From: Ectothiorhodospiraceae bacterium BW-2
GTDB lineage: Bacteria > Pseudomonadota > Gammaproteobacteria > Thiohalomonadales > Thiohalomonadaceae
Assembly: GCA_008375315.1 (NCBI GenBank)
Contig: CP032507.1
Location: 3,682,071-3,746,070, forward strand
Reading direction: 5' to 3'
DNA: 64,000 nt
Shown: one piece after another, positions 33,200 through 42,665 of the stretch
Layout of the letters: the number at the start of each line of letters is the position of its first letter
Numbering within the stretch: the stretch's first letter is position 1
The notes under the pieces: generated by a model
The model's database searches: none
What the model was told of the DNA's origin: nothing
Seen by the model: the letters and a program-made list of their open reading frames with translations, nothing else
Made by a program: the position numbers and the translations under genes

Positions 33200-34690
33200 A
33201 TGCCAGACATTATGTTACTTTTAACCTGTTTAAGCTACGAGTTAGGAAAAACAAATCAGCGTCGTTTAGTTCGAATCGCTGAAGCGATGCTGTCGATGAC
33301 AGGCCGAGTCACCATGTTGGGACTTTCCCGTTCAGTCTATCGCTTATTAATAGAGGAGCGGCTGCGCCAAGAGGGGCTAGAGGCAACCGTCACCGGTCGG
33401 GAGAAGCACCTCTACAGCATCTACCAAAAGATGCGCGATAAACACCTCTCGTTTAAAGAGGTGACTGATCTCTTCGGCGTCAGAATTATTGTCCCCCGGG
33501 TCGATGCCTGCTATCGAGCACTCGGCATGGTGCATAACCTGTTTAAACCGGTGCCGGGGCGGTTTAAAGACTATATCGCTATTCCCAAAATTAACGGCTA
33601 CCAATCGCTGCATACCTCTTTGCAAAGTAGCTACGGCTTTCCGATCGATGTTCAAATTCGCACCATTGAGATGGAACGCGAAGCGGAGCACGGTATCGCC
33701 TCCCACTGGCTCTATAAATCGGATGAGGAGAGTAGCATTCATGTCACCGAATCGAGAGTGCGGGAGTGGATGCAGAAGCTGCTGGAGATGCAGCAGAGCG
33801 CCGGCGATCCGCTTGAGTTTCTGGAGAGCGTTAAGCTCGATCTCTTCCCGGATGAGGTCTATGTCTTTACCCCCAAAGGGGAGATTACCGCGCTGCCACG
33901 CGGCGCCACCGCGGTCGACTTTGCCTACAGCGTCCATACCGATATCGGTAACCACTGTATCGCCGCCCGGGTCGATGGTCGCCCTGCCCCGCTCCATATT
34001 GCGCTGCACAACGGCCAGCGGGTCGAGATTATTACCGATACCAATGCCCAGCCTAACCCTTCGTGGCTACAGTTTGTCGCCACAGCCAAGGCGCGCACCA
34101 GTATCCGAAACTACTTAAAAAATATAAAAACCAATGAGGCGATAGAGCTGGGTCGGCGTATGCTCGATACCGCACTTAAAAGTCTGCACCACACCCTTGC
34201 CGAATTAGAACAGGCAGAGTTAATTACACCGCGACTGTCGAAGTGGCAGCTACAGAGTAGCGACGAGCTCTTCGCTGAAATCGGCTTTGGTAACCACCTT
34301 GCCCCGCTCATCGCCCGCGAACTGCTGCAGCAGCACGATGCTGAGCAGTCGGTCGCCGAGGCTAAAAGTACGTTGGCGATTCGCGGTACCGAAGGGAGTA
34401 TCGTCACCTACGCTAAGTGCTGCCGCCCGATTCCGGGAGATCCCATCTTTGGCTACTTCACCTCCGGGCGCGGTGTAGTGATCCACACTTGTAACTGTAA
34501 TAATCTCGCGACCTACCAAAAACATCCGCAAAAATGGGTCGATGTCACCTGGGATTCGATGCACGATAACACCCTGTTTCTGGCCGATCTGCGCGTTAGC
34601 GTCTCCAATCAGCGCGGGGTGCTGGCCACGGTTGCCGCGACCGGCCTTGTTCATCGTTTCGTCAGGCCGCCATCGCTAGCACAGGCTTAG
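33200..34690 (+). pseudogene. spoT: Transposase-SpoT chimera: (p)ppGpp synthetase without HD domain, C-terminus cut by an insertion element
   Basis: 496 residues. Residues 1-45 (MLLLTCLSYELGKTNQRRLV, MLSMTGRVTMLGLSR) look like the start of a transposase. From about residue 49 (LIEERLRQEGLEATVTGREK) the sequence is SpoT: synthetase motifs LYSIYQKM, GRFKDYIAIPKINGYQSLHT with the RFKD signature of bifunctional enzymes, VQIRTIEMEREAEHGIASHW, then TGS (DEVYVFTPKGEITALPRGAT), helical region and the CC motif YAKCCRPIPGD. The N-terminal HD hydrolase domain is absent. The ACT domain begins (LRVSVSNQRGVLATVAAT) and is cut at the element end at 34643. If translated, it might make ppGpp without the domain that removes it. 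Confidence 0.85.
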
Positions 34691-36417
34691 AGTCCGGTTT
34701 TACTCGTTTTTGTGCGGGGCGCCGAGGTAGATCAACCTGATTGAGCAGGTAAGCAAATAGACTGTCATGCGGCCGCTGAAACAAACGTTGTGCCGGAGTG
34801 TCATTTCCTGCTGCGTTATGATAGTTGTGTACGATAGTTAGTGCAGAGAGCCTCTCATCGCTAAGTCGGTGCAAATGATGATGCCAAAGCGCCAAGTGGC
34901 CATTGCGCCCTTCCACGGCAGAGCTGGAGCGCTGGAACAGGTCAGCGCACTCATTGGCTACGGCTTCAATTTGTGCCCTTTCTTGCTCAGGTAGTGACAT
35001 AATGGGGTGTTCGGGTTGGCGTAAGGATTCGAGCAACGCCTGACTGGTAGCGGCGATCGGTTGGGCTTTTTCTGCGGTGGTCATTCTCTGAGCTACCCGT
35101 TGAAGGTAGAGCGCCGGAATAAGCTGATCATGAATAGCATCTGTTATCTCCTCGTTGAGATCGAATTCCTTCAGTCGGGTATTAATCGTCTCAGTCACAA
35201 AGCAAAGCGTCTGTTGCATTGCCGGGAGTAGGCGCTCAGCCTTCTCAATAGAGGCGATCACTTTATCGCCTAAACCATAGCGATAGACTAACGATTTTAG
35301 CCGTTCCATGCGCTGTCGAATTAAGTCGATGCGCTCTTCTGGCGGTAACCCTGTGCCCTTTTGCAAGTCGACTAAATGGTAGTCTGAACTGATGCCGTTA
35401 AGCTCATCTTTGGCTTGCTTGCTGATAGTCGCGGGCGATTTGCTCGAAAGCGCGTTGTTCTTTATCAAGAACTGCTTGAGCCTGCTCCAGTCCGGGTTGA
35501 TAGTTAGCAGGTCTGCCGGGGCCTCTCGGCTCAGTCTGTTGCCTCTCTATCCGGTCTTGCCAAGAGTTGACTCTTATCTGAGCACTATCGAGTTCTGCCA
35601 GGCATTCGCTATATTTTTGTGAAAAACGCCGAAAAAGTGTTTTGGCTATTTCGTGGAGTAGGTGAAAAAGATCGGGACTGTGATTGGCCTCGTAATGTTT
35701 GGCATGGCTGATGAGGCCTTTCGCTTCATCACTGGTTGATTGAATAACCTTCATAGTCAGCTCGTTAATCGACTCATCTACCACCTTATTCTAGGTATCG
35801 GCGCTACGATCCTTTGCATATTGTTCCACAAAAATATAGCCACTCACCGCTTCCATCGCCACTAAGCAAATGTCAGGATGAAAGGTCTCATCTTAGATCA
35901 AACTGATAGGCTTTACCGGCGTTTGGCTGCGGTGGGCAACGGCCTGTTCGCGTTGCTCGGCTCCATAGCTAAGGATTTTCTGTTCAATTGGCTGGGCAAC
36001 GGCTTGCTGAGACCCCAGTGAGTTAGCCACAAAATATCCAGTCCACTGAGCTGAATCATTTGCATCACGCCCCGCAGACCATGCGGTTGATAACTCAGCA
36101 CAAAGGTGAAGTGTAATAATCAATCGATGCAGAAACGCAATTCCATCCGGGTGCTCAAAAAAGTCAGCCACCACCGGTGAGCAAGGCAGCGACTCTTTGC
36201 GCTGACGCCAGTGACGCAGTGTGGTGCGAGGAATGTCCAAGTGCTGTGCAATGTCGGCTTCACTCAGCTCCTGAGTCATTTGCTCGTATTGCTCTAACAG
36301 TTGGGCAATGTCTATACGGCTACGGCGCGGTTTCTGCTTGGGATTTGCGACCGATTCAGTTACACTTGCTTCTGACATGACACTTCCTCTTTTGTGGCGA
36401 TAAATGGTTTTCGTCAA
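34662..36417 (-). pseudogene. Decayed DUF6399-type transposase-like gene
   Basis: Minus strand from the ATG near 36417. The N-terminal part has an HTH: LSEADIAQHLDIPRTTLRHW. The frame continues past a TAG at 35893 as DETFHPDICLVAMEAVSGYI, a block I associate with DUF6399 proteins, past a second TAG near 35793 (probably Trp), then DESINELTMKVIQSTSDEAK and SPDLFHLLHEIAKTLFRR, and after a frameshift between about 35404 and 35468 continues to 34662. At least two nonsense codons and one frameshift make it inactive. DUF6399 genes behave as mobile, multicopy genes. Confidence 0.75.
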
Positions 36418-36722
36418 CAGATTTTACGCCTCATGAGTGTATGTGTCATGTCTCTTGTAAAATCGCAGCAATTCAGGGGCAGCTCCATAACCGACTAACT
36501 TCATAAACTTACATTGGCAAAAAAATTATTTTTTCCAGCAAAAATAGCCCATATATCTCCAATTTTGAGAGGTAACCGCATGTCAACTGCACGAAAATCA
36601 GCTTCGAACCAATCCGTCCGGTCTAAAAAAAGAATCGGAATAAACGTAAATTACAGCGCAAAGATGTCGTCTATCAACTCCACCTGACCATCACACACTT
36701 CTTTCCTGCTCTCTTTGAGCAG

Positions 36723-37967
36723 ATGAGAGAGCTGGATGAGTGCCGGACATCTACTAATTATGATTTGGCGGCTCTTATTACGGCCTGCATTGCCATGTTT
36801 CTCTTTAAAGCCGGTTCTCGTAATGAAATGAATAATCTGCGCGAAGAGAAACGCTTTCGCAAAAACTACCAGCGGTTGTTCAAAATGCCGCTACCTCATA
36901 TGGATACCGTCGATAATGTCATGCGACAACTCACGGAGGATCAACTGCAAAAACTGACTCAATCCATGGTTAGGGCGCTGTTGAAAAAGAAGATATTCCA
37001 CAATCAACGGCTGTTTGGTGAATGGTTTGTCATTGCGGTGGATGCGAGCGGGATTCATAGTTTTACAGAGTGTCCCCATGAACAGGCGCTGCACAAAGAC
37101 TACAGCAGCGGTAAAAGTAGCTGGCATAACATGGTTTTAGAGGCCAAACTGATTACCGCTAACGGCTTCGCCATCTCCATTGCCACAGAGTGGCTGGAAA
37201 ACCCCGAAGAGGGCAACTATGACAAACAGGATTGTGAGCGTAAGGCATTCAAACGCCTAGCAAAAAAGTTGAAATCGGCGTTTCCGCGTCTACCCATCTG
37301 TCTGGTTGCCGATGGACTCTATCCTTATCAGGGATTCTTCGAAATTTGCTCAGAGTATGGTTGGGGCTGGATAGTCACCTTCAAGGATGGCAATCTGCCA
37401 TCTGTTTGGGAAGAGGTTAAATCCTTGTGCCAGTTAACATCCGGCAATCAACGAAAAATCATTCTACGGCAACAGGATAATGTCATTGAGCAAAACTATA
37501 CATGGATTAACGATATTGACTATCATGGCGTGAAACTACACTGGCTGGAATGCATAGAGACAACCACCGACAAAGAGGGGCAGATAATTGAAAATCGGTT
37601 CGTTCACATTAGCTCCTATCCCATCAACTGGAATACGGCACCGGAATTGAGCCGTACCGGACGCTTACGCTGGAAAATAGAGAACGAAGGCTTTAATACC
37701 CAAAAAAATCATGGATATGCATTAGAGCACAAATTTTCACGGGTGAGTTATCTGGCGACCAAGAATTACTACCAGTGCTTGCAAATAGCTCACATCATCA
37801 ATCAGTTACTGGTATTTAGCAAGACATTTCAAAGTGTTATGCAGGGGAAGATGACCTTAAAGCGCATCTGGGGAAAGATGATTGCCGTTATGACTGAACG
37901 AAAACTGTCGGTAACGAAATTAGCCCAACTCACCGGGCGCCCCTGCCAGATTCGACTCATCAATTAA
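36723..37967 (+). CDS. DDE transposase (IS4/ISNCY-like)
   Basis: 414 residues as an uninterrupted frame. Catalytic-type motifs: WFVIAVDASGIHSF (first Asp), ICLVADGLYPY (second Asp) and RLRWKIENEGFNTQKN (Glu), the order of IS4-type transposases. The natural start is probably the ATG at 36581, with GAGAGG upstream; an A-run at about 36625-36631 then shifts the frame and a TAA blocks a direct link, while the codons between the run and 36723 (DVVYQLHLTITHFFPALFEQ) fit the protein. So the gene is either frameshifted or read by slippage. It sits inside the element at 34643-38218. Confidence 0.75.
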   Translation: MRELDECRTSTNYDLAALITACIAMFLFKAGSRNEMNNLREEKRFRKNYQRLFKMPLPHMDTVDNVMRQLTEDQLQKLTQSMVRALLKKKIFHNQRLFGEWFVIAVDASGIHSFTECPHEQALHKDYSSGKSSWHNMVLEAKLITANGFAISIATEWLENPEEGNYDKQDCERKAFKRLAKKLKSAFPRLPICLVADGLYPYQGFFEICSEYGWGWIVTFKDGNLPSVWEEVKSLCQLTSGNQRKIILRQQDNVIEQNYTWINDIDYHGVKLHWLECIETTTDKEGQIIENRFVHISSYPINWNTAPELSRTGRLRWKIENEGFNTQKNHGYALEHKFSRVSYLATKNYYQCLQIAHIINQLLVFSKTFQSVMQGKMTLKRIWGKMIAVMTERKLSVTKLAQLTGRPCQIRLIN

Positions 37968-38218
37968 AAGACGATGGAGATCCCCGCTCCGAAATTCGGG
38001 ATAACCCTCATTACACACTGGAGACAAGCTCACTCAACACCGCTGTACAATTTGAAATAGTTGACTTTTCAACAAGGAAATGTTGAGAAGAGGGGGGGTA
38101 TTGTCGCCAAGAAAGCAAGGCTATGTAGTGATGCTGGTTTGGCGGTGACTCTGAATTGCTGTAAAATCGGGCAAGCTGCCGGTTTGTGGCTGTCCCTGAC
38201 GAAACGATGAACAAGGCC

Positions 38219-38310
38219 CCTTAGCGGTTCATGGCCGCGAGGAGTTAGCCACAGTCATGCGCCGCCTGCGCGGGCTGGATAAGGTGCTTAAAATTAGTCG
38301 CGGGCGGTAG
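38219..38310 (+). pseudogene. spoT: 3' remnant of spoT
   Basis: Right after the element end, a frame reads HGREELATVMRRLRGLDKVL then KISRGR and TAG at 38308, which matches the very C-terminus of SpoT (the last helix and strand of the ACT domain). Compared with the break at 34643, roughly 25-30 residues of the ACT domain are gone. The hybrid kinase starts 25 bases later. Confidence 0.82.
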
Positions 38311-38335
38311 GACTTATCTTGGTCTCTCACTCATT

Positions 38336-40537
38336 ATGGATAAAAGCTCTTCGACATTACGCACCGATAGCAACAGTTTAAACCCGACAGCTGTAGATGA
38401 ACGCATCTCCCGTCTGACCGGAGAGTTTATTGACCCGAAACTGGAGCAGCAGTATCAGCAGCTCTACTGGAGAGAGCGGGCGCTACAGATTAGGATGGTA
38501 CTGATAGTCAGCACATTGGCCTATCTACTCGCGACCTGGCAAAACCACATCGATCTGGGTAATAGCGAATATTTTGGCTGGATTATGCTATCAAGAATCC
38601 TATTATTCAGCTTCTTTATGCTATCTATTATAGCGACCTTCAACAACTATAGTCATACGCTTCGATTCCAACTGCTGATTTTTGTCACCGAAATCGTTAC
38701 CGGAATAACTGAGGCGGTAGAGACCTACGCCTACCATGCAGCTCCCGATTTTGAAAATAACCTTTTAAGTGCGCCCTTCCTATTTTTTATTATTCTTATC
38801 TACTATGCCTTTATCCATATTCGCTGGTATTTAACAACACTCGCCTCGCTTATTGGCGGCACAATTCTGTTAGGTGTCTATGTGGTTATAGTAGAAGGCA
38901 ATTTGGAGACCATAATTCGCCACCCGGTCATGCTTCTCGGCGTCATTGCTATTGGTGGTGGTGTGATTCGCAGTATGAATCGTCTACAGCGCCATAGCTG
39001 GCTACAGGGAAAAAAACTAGCGAATGAGGTTAACGAACGGCGGCGGGCAGAGCAGATAGCTCTGGAGGCTAGTCGTGCTAAGAGCGAATTTCTGGCTGTG
39101 ATTAGCCATGAAATTCGCACCCCTCTTAACTCCATTATGGCGATGACCGAAGTTTTATCAGAAGATCCGCGCTTAGATAATAGCGATAATCAGCGCCAAC
39201 TCAATATCTTATCCACAGCAGGGCACCACTTAAAGGATCTGGTAGAAGATATTCTCGACTTTTCCCGTTTTGAAGCTAATGTCAATCGCGTGGTGAATGC
39301 CCCTTTTGATCTGCGAGAGACGGTCAAACGAGCAATCATCTCGACTCAGGGTCTTGCCCAAAACAAAGGCCTGGAGCTCACTGTCGATCTAGATAGTCAA
39401 CTGCCGCAACTCCTTATAGGTGATAAGCAACGAATTCGGCAGATATTGATCAACTTGGTCGGTAATGCCATCAAATTTACCGAACAGGGCACAGTGAAAG
39501 TGACTATCAGCCGATCAGACTCGGCCGATAACCAAATTCAGATCTGTGTCAGCGATACCGGTATCGGCATTCCGCCGCAGGAGCTAGAGCGCATATTTGA
39601 CCCATTTCAGCAGGTTGACTCCTCCGTAACCCGGAAATATCAGGGCGTAGGGCTTGGACTAACCATCTGCCGCAACTTAGTCGAGCAGATGCAGGGCACG
39701 ATTTACGCCCAAAATAACGCTAATGGCGGAGCGCTATTTACGGTTACCCTACCTTTAGCAGTCGCGACCTACCCTCCCGACGCCAAACACCCCGCTCCCC
39801 CTCAAAATAAGCCAGAGCTCCTCTCTCCGGCCAATGCAATTAATATACTGGTAATTGAAGATTCAGAACTCAATCGCCAAGTGATAGCCGAATATCTAAA
39901 ACACACCCGCTGTAAGGTAATTTTTGCTCATAATGGCCGTGAAGGCGTGGAGAGCTATCAGAAAAATCTATTCGACATTGTATTAATGGATCTACATATG
40001 CCCGATATTGATGGCATATCGACCACCTATGCCATCCGTCAGTTAGAGCAGCAGCGCCACTTAAACCGCACTCCGATTGTTATTGTCAGTGCCGATAGCC
40101 AGCAGGAGGCGATAGAGCGGGCACAACACTGTGATATAGACGACTTTATCGTCAAACCTATCTCCCGGGCAGAGCTATTTCATGCCCTTAACCAGTTTAC
40201 CGGTAATCACGACACTGTTTTCGCTACCACGCCTAATGAGAAAGAGGAGAACACCCTACAACCCTTGCTACCGCGCTTCTACCAACAGATGGCACAAGAT
40301 TTAGAGCAGATGGTACTGGCATTTCAACAGCAAGAGTATGCCAAACTGGGGCTATTGGCTCATGTCGTCAAAGGGCACTGCCAACTATTTGGTTTTGATG
40401 AGCTGGCGGCGTCAGCTAAAGCGTTACAACAAAATTGTAATACGACGCCTCTACCCTTACCCCAGATCGCATCAAGCTGGAAAGATTTACAGCAGGGGTA
40501 TCAAAGATACCTGACAAAACGGAGAGTATCTGAGTGA
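38336..40537 (+). CDS. Hybrid sensor histidine kinase (membrane sensor, HisKA, HATPase, receiver, Hpt)
   Basis: 733 residues. The N-terminal 220 residues contain about six hydrophobic segments (7TM-like, no recognised sensor fold). HisKA has phospho-His258 in AVISHEIRTPLNS; HATPase shows NLVGNAIKFT, VSDTGIGIPP and GVGLGLTICRNLVEQM. A receiver follows with Asp in IVLMDLHMPDIDG and Lys in DFIVKPI, and the C-terminus is an Hpt domain (LLAHVVKGHCQLFGFDELA). This is a complete phosphorelay of the BarA/ArcB type. It faces a NarL-type regulator gene tail to tail, a possible partner. The signal is unknown; the nearby adhesin locus may be a target, by position only. Confidence 0.9.
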   Translation: MDKSSSTLRTDSNSLNPTAVDERISRLTGEFIDPKLEQQYQQLYWRERALQIRMVLIVSTLAYLLATWQNHIDLGNSEYFGWIMLSRILLFSFFMLSIIATFNNYSHTLRFQLLIFVTEIVTGITEAVETYAYHAAPDFENNLLSAPFLFFIILIYYAFIHIRWYLTTLASLIGGTILLGVYVVIVEGNLETIIRHPVMLLGVIAIGGGVIRSMNRLQRHSWLQGKKLANEVNERRRAEQIALEASRAKSEFLAVISHEIRTPLNSIMAMTEVLSEDPRLDNSDNQRQLNILSTAGHHLKDLVEDILDFSRFEANVNRVVNAPFDLRETVKRAIISTQGLAQNKGLELTVDLDSQLPQLLIGDKQRIRQILINLVGNAIKFTEQGTVKVTISRSDSADNQIQICVSDTGIGIPPQELERIFDPFQQVDSSVTRKYQGVGLGLTICRNLVEQMQGTIYAQNNANGGALFTVTLPLAVATYPPDAKHPAPPQNKPELLSPANAINILVIEDSELNRQVIAEYLKHTRCKVIFAHNGREGVESYQKNLFDIVLMDLHMPDIDGISTTYAIRQLEQQRHLNRTPIVIVSADSQQEAIERAQHCDIDDFIVKPISRAELFHALNQFTGNHDTVFATTPNEKEENTLQPLLPRFYQQMAQDLEQMVLAFQQQEYAKLGLLAHVVKGHCQLFGFDELAASAKALQQNCNTTPLPLPQIASSWKDLQQGYQRYLTKRRVSE

Positions 40538-40553
40538 GAGATAATTTTCTAAG

Positions 40554-41222
40554 TTAGGGAATAATCAGCTTTAGTTGATTTGCGATTTTTATCAATTTTG
40601 CCATCGTAGGGTACTCAAGTTTGCGCATAATATTTTCCCGATGCTTCTGCACCGTGCGAATACTAATTGAGATTTTCTCTGCTATCTCCTTGCTGGTTAA
40701 CCCTTCAGCGACCATCTTTAATATCTGCTGCTCACGCCGGGTTAAATCGATTGCACTATCCTGTGCAGAATCGCTACCCTCCAATATATAATCTGGCCGG
40801 ACAAACTCACCGTCATAACACATCACACTAATAATAGAGCGACTCAAAGACGCCTTATCGGCTGTCTTTAATGCATAACCGTGCGCACCAAGCTTATCCG
40901 TACGCACTACCCCGTCAAGGCCTTCGTTACCAGTCAGCATCAAAATCCGAATATCGGGAAAGCGGCGGCTGATCTGATACGCCGCGTCCCCGCCATTCAT
41001 CACAGGCATTAGTAAATCCATTAAAATCAGATCCGGCTTTAACCGCATCGTTTGTTGAATTGCTTCAATGCCATTAACAGCACGACCAACAACACTAATT
41101 TTAGGTTTTTTAAGGCTATGCAACAGCAGCTCCATAGCATCCAGGGTTAACAGTTGATCATCGACCAGCAGAGTTCGAATCAGTTGTTTAATTTGTGATG
41201 AAGAGTCGGCTTTTCTTTCCAT
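40554..41222 (-). CDS. NarL/FixJ-type response regulator (LuxR HTH)
   Basis: 222 residues from the ATG at 41222 (a TTG at 41237 is also in frame). Receiver: acidic LLVDDQLLTLDAME, phospho-Asp in LILMDLLMPVMNGG, switch Thr in ILMLTGNEG; the Lys position is in ALKTADKAS. The C-terminal LuxR HTH is LTRREQQILKMVAEGLTSKE followed by ISIRTVQKHRENIMRKL. It is a DNA-binding output protein. It lies between the hybrid kinase (convergent) and the secretion operon (same strand, 105 bases upstream of this gene), so a role in adhesin control is possible but unproven. Confidence 0.9.
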   Translation of the reverse strand: MERKADSSSQIKQLIRTLLVDDQLLTLDAMELLLHSLKKPKISVVGRAVNGIEAIQQTMRLKPDLILMDLLMPVMNGGDAAYQISRRFPDIRILMLTGNEGLDGVVRTDKLGAHGYALKTADKASLSRSIISVMCYDGEFVRPDYILEGSDSAQDSAIDLTRREQQILKMVAEGLTSKEIAEKISISIRTVQKHRENIMRKLEYPTMAKLIKIANQLKLIIP

Positions 41223-41341
41223 ATAAATCGACCGCAAATAAATGGTAAACAGAAACGCTCATGCACAATAAAAGCAGCCTGTCCTATTTTACTACTGCAA
41301 CACATCAGCACCAGATTTTATCCTCTCTCATATAAAAAATA

Positions 41342-42661
41342 TTATGTAATTAAATCATCTAAAAGATAGATGTTATCAAACTTATTAGTCAAAATCAAAA
41401 GCCCAATATAGGCATCAATCATTTCATACAAACTATCTATATATTGATATTCCACCTGAGCGAGTTTGCTTTTTGCCTCCTCTAGCTCAATAATGCTTCG
41501 TAATTGATGGTTATACCCCTGTTCCAGAGCTTTTACATATAGTTTGGCCGATTCAATCGCGCCATTATAAATTTGTATAGTTTCAATTGCCGAGTTAAAT
41601 TTAAGCAATAACTCATCATAAATTAATGCCGCCTGCTCTTGTTCACTTAAAAATGTTTCATTAGCAGCCATTAAAGCAAGTTTAGCCTGGGAGAGTGTTG
41701 ACGACAGATATCCCCCTGAATACAAGGGTAGTTTTAGATTAATCATTAACTGTTGACTAACATCATACTGACTATCTGTCGTTGGTGTATCAGTATCATA
41801 TTGAGAATATGAAGCACTCATGCCTAGTGTTGGATAGTAGGTATCATAAGCACGCTCAACTTCCAGTTTTCTCATCTCCATAGTTAATCGTGCCTGATTT
41901 AACCTGAGCCCAGCTGAAATATTAGCACCATCATCTAAAATATGATTTTTTATTATTTCAAGATGCTGCATAGATAAGCTATCAGAAAAAACTTTTGGTA
42001 AATCAAACTCAGTACCACCAATATACCGACTTAGTTTTAATCTATTTAAGTTAAAAACCTGATCTTCTTTATTTAAATTTACTATGGCAGAATTCTTATC
42101 AACATTCGCTTCCAGAAAATCCATTTTATTAGCCAAGTTAAGTTTATACTTCTTTTCTATCGCTTTAAGTTTAGATTCAGTATATTGCAGATAGTATCGA
42201 TGGTAGTCGATTTTGTTTTTAGATTTTAAGATATCTAAATAGACTTTAAATAACTCTTGAGCAAGCTCTTGCTTTTTGAGCTCTAACTCCATTCTTGATA
42301 ACTCAGACTTCATCTCTTCTATTGAAATACCAGAATAGACACTTTTATCATAAATTAGCTGCTCAATAGAGATGGTATTGCTATTTAAGGTCTGTTTTAT
42401 CCGCTGATCAGTGTTAAAAGAATAGGTTGAATTTAATTGCTGATCTGATATTTTATAATATGAAGCAAAATTAATCTTTGGGTAGAGTTTTGACTTTGCC
42501 TGTTTGACCAACTCCTGTTGCGATTCCGTTTGAAATTCATACGATTTTATATCTCTTGAGTTGCGCAAAGAGAGTTGATACAGATCTGAAAAGCTCAATA
42601 CCTCAGCAGCTAACCGATCAAGCGAAAATAGCAACATAGTTAAAATTAAATATTTTCCCAT
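41342..42661 (-). CDS. TolC-family outer-membrane protein of a type I secretion system
   Basis: 439 residues with a signal peptide (YLILTMLLFSLDRLAAE). It has the internally repeated long-helix pattern of outer-membrane efflux proteins: QESQQELVKQAKSKLYPKIN in the first half and a second half with TYYPTLGMSASYSQYDT, LKLPLYSGGYLSSTLSQAKL. It should form the trimeric channel through which the giant adhesin leaves the cell. The gene is last in the adhesin-ABC-HlyD-TolC order, 4 bases after HlyD. Strongly AT-rich codons set it apart from the left half of the window. Confidence 0.88.
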   Translation of the reverse strand: MGKYLILTMLLFSLDRLAAEVLSFSDLYQLSLRNSRDIKSYEFQTESQQELVKQAKSKLYPKINFASYYKISDQQLNSTYSFNTDQRIKQTLNSNTISIEQLIYDKSVYSGISIEEMKSELSRMELELKKQELAQELFKVYLDILKSKNKIDYHRYYLQYTESKLKAIEKKYKLNLANKMDFLEANVDKNSAIVNLNKEDQVFNLNRLKLSRYIGGTEFDLPKVFSDSLSMQHLEIIKNHILDDGANISAGLRLNQARLTMEMRKLEVERAYDTYYPTLGMSASYSQYDTDTPTTDSQYDVSQQLMINLKLPLYSGGYLSSTLSQAKLALMAANETFLSEQEQAALIYDELLLKFNSAIETIQIYNGAIESAKLYVKALEQGYNHQLRSIIELEEAKSKLAQVEYQYIDSLYEMIDAYIGLLILTNKFDNIYLLDDLIT

Positions 42662-42665
42662 AATT

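Larger units (their letters stand above)
34643..38218. mobile_element. 3.6 kb element with 24-bp terminal inverted repeats, inserted in spoT
   Basis: Bases 34643-34666 and 38195-38218 are perfect inverted repeats (outer end GGCCTTGTTCATCG). Between them are a decayed DUF6399-type gene (-) and a DDE transposase gene (+), divergently arranged. spoT coding sequence stops at the left end and resumes right after 38218, but part of the ACT domain is missing, and I see no clear target duplication. The DDE unit may be a second element nested in the first. Confidence 0.82.

Noticed and set aside
33200-34690. RelA, because rlmD and relA are often neighbours in gammaproteobacteria
   Set aside because: The RFKD signature and the C-terminal remnant at 38219-38310 fit SpoT, and the locus is rearranged, so the neighbourhood is not informative.
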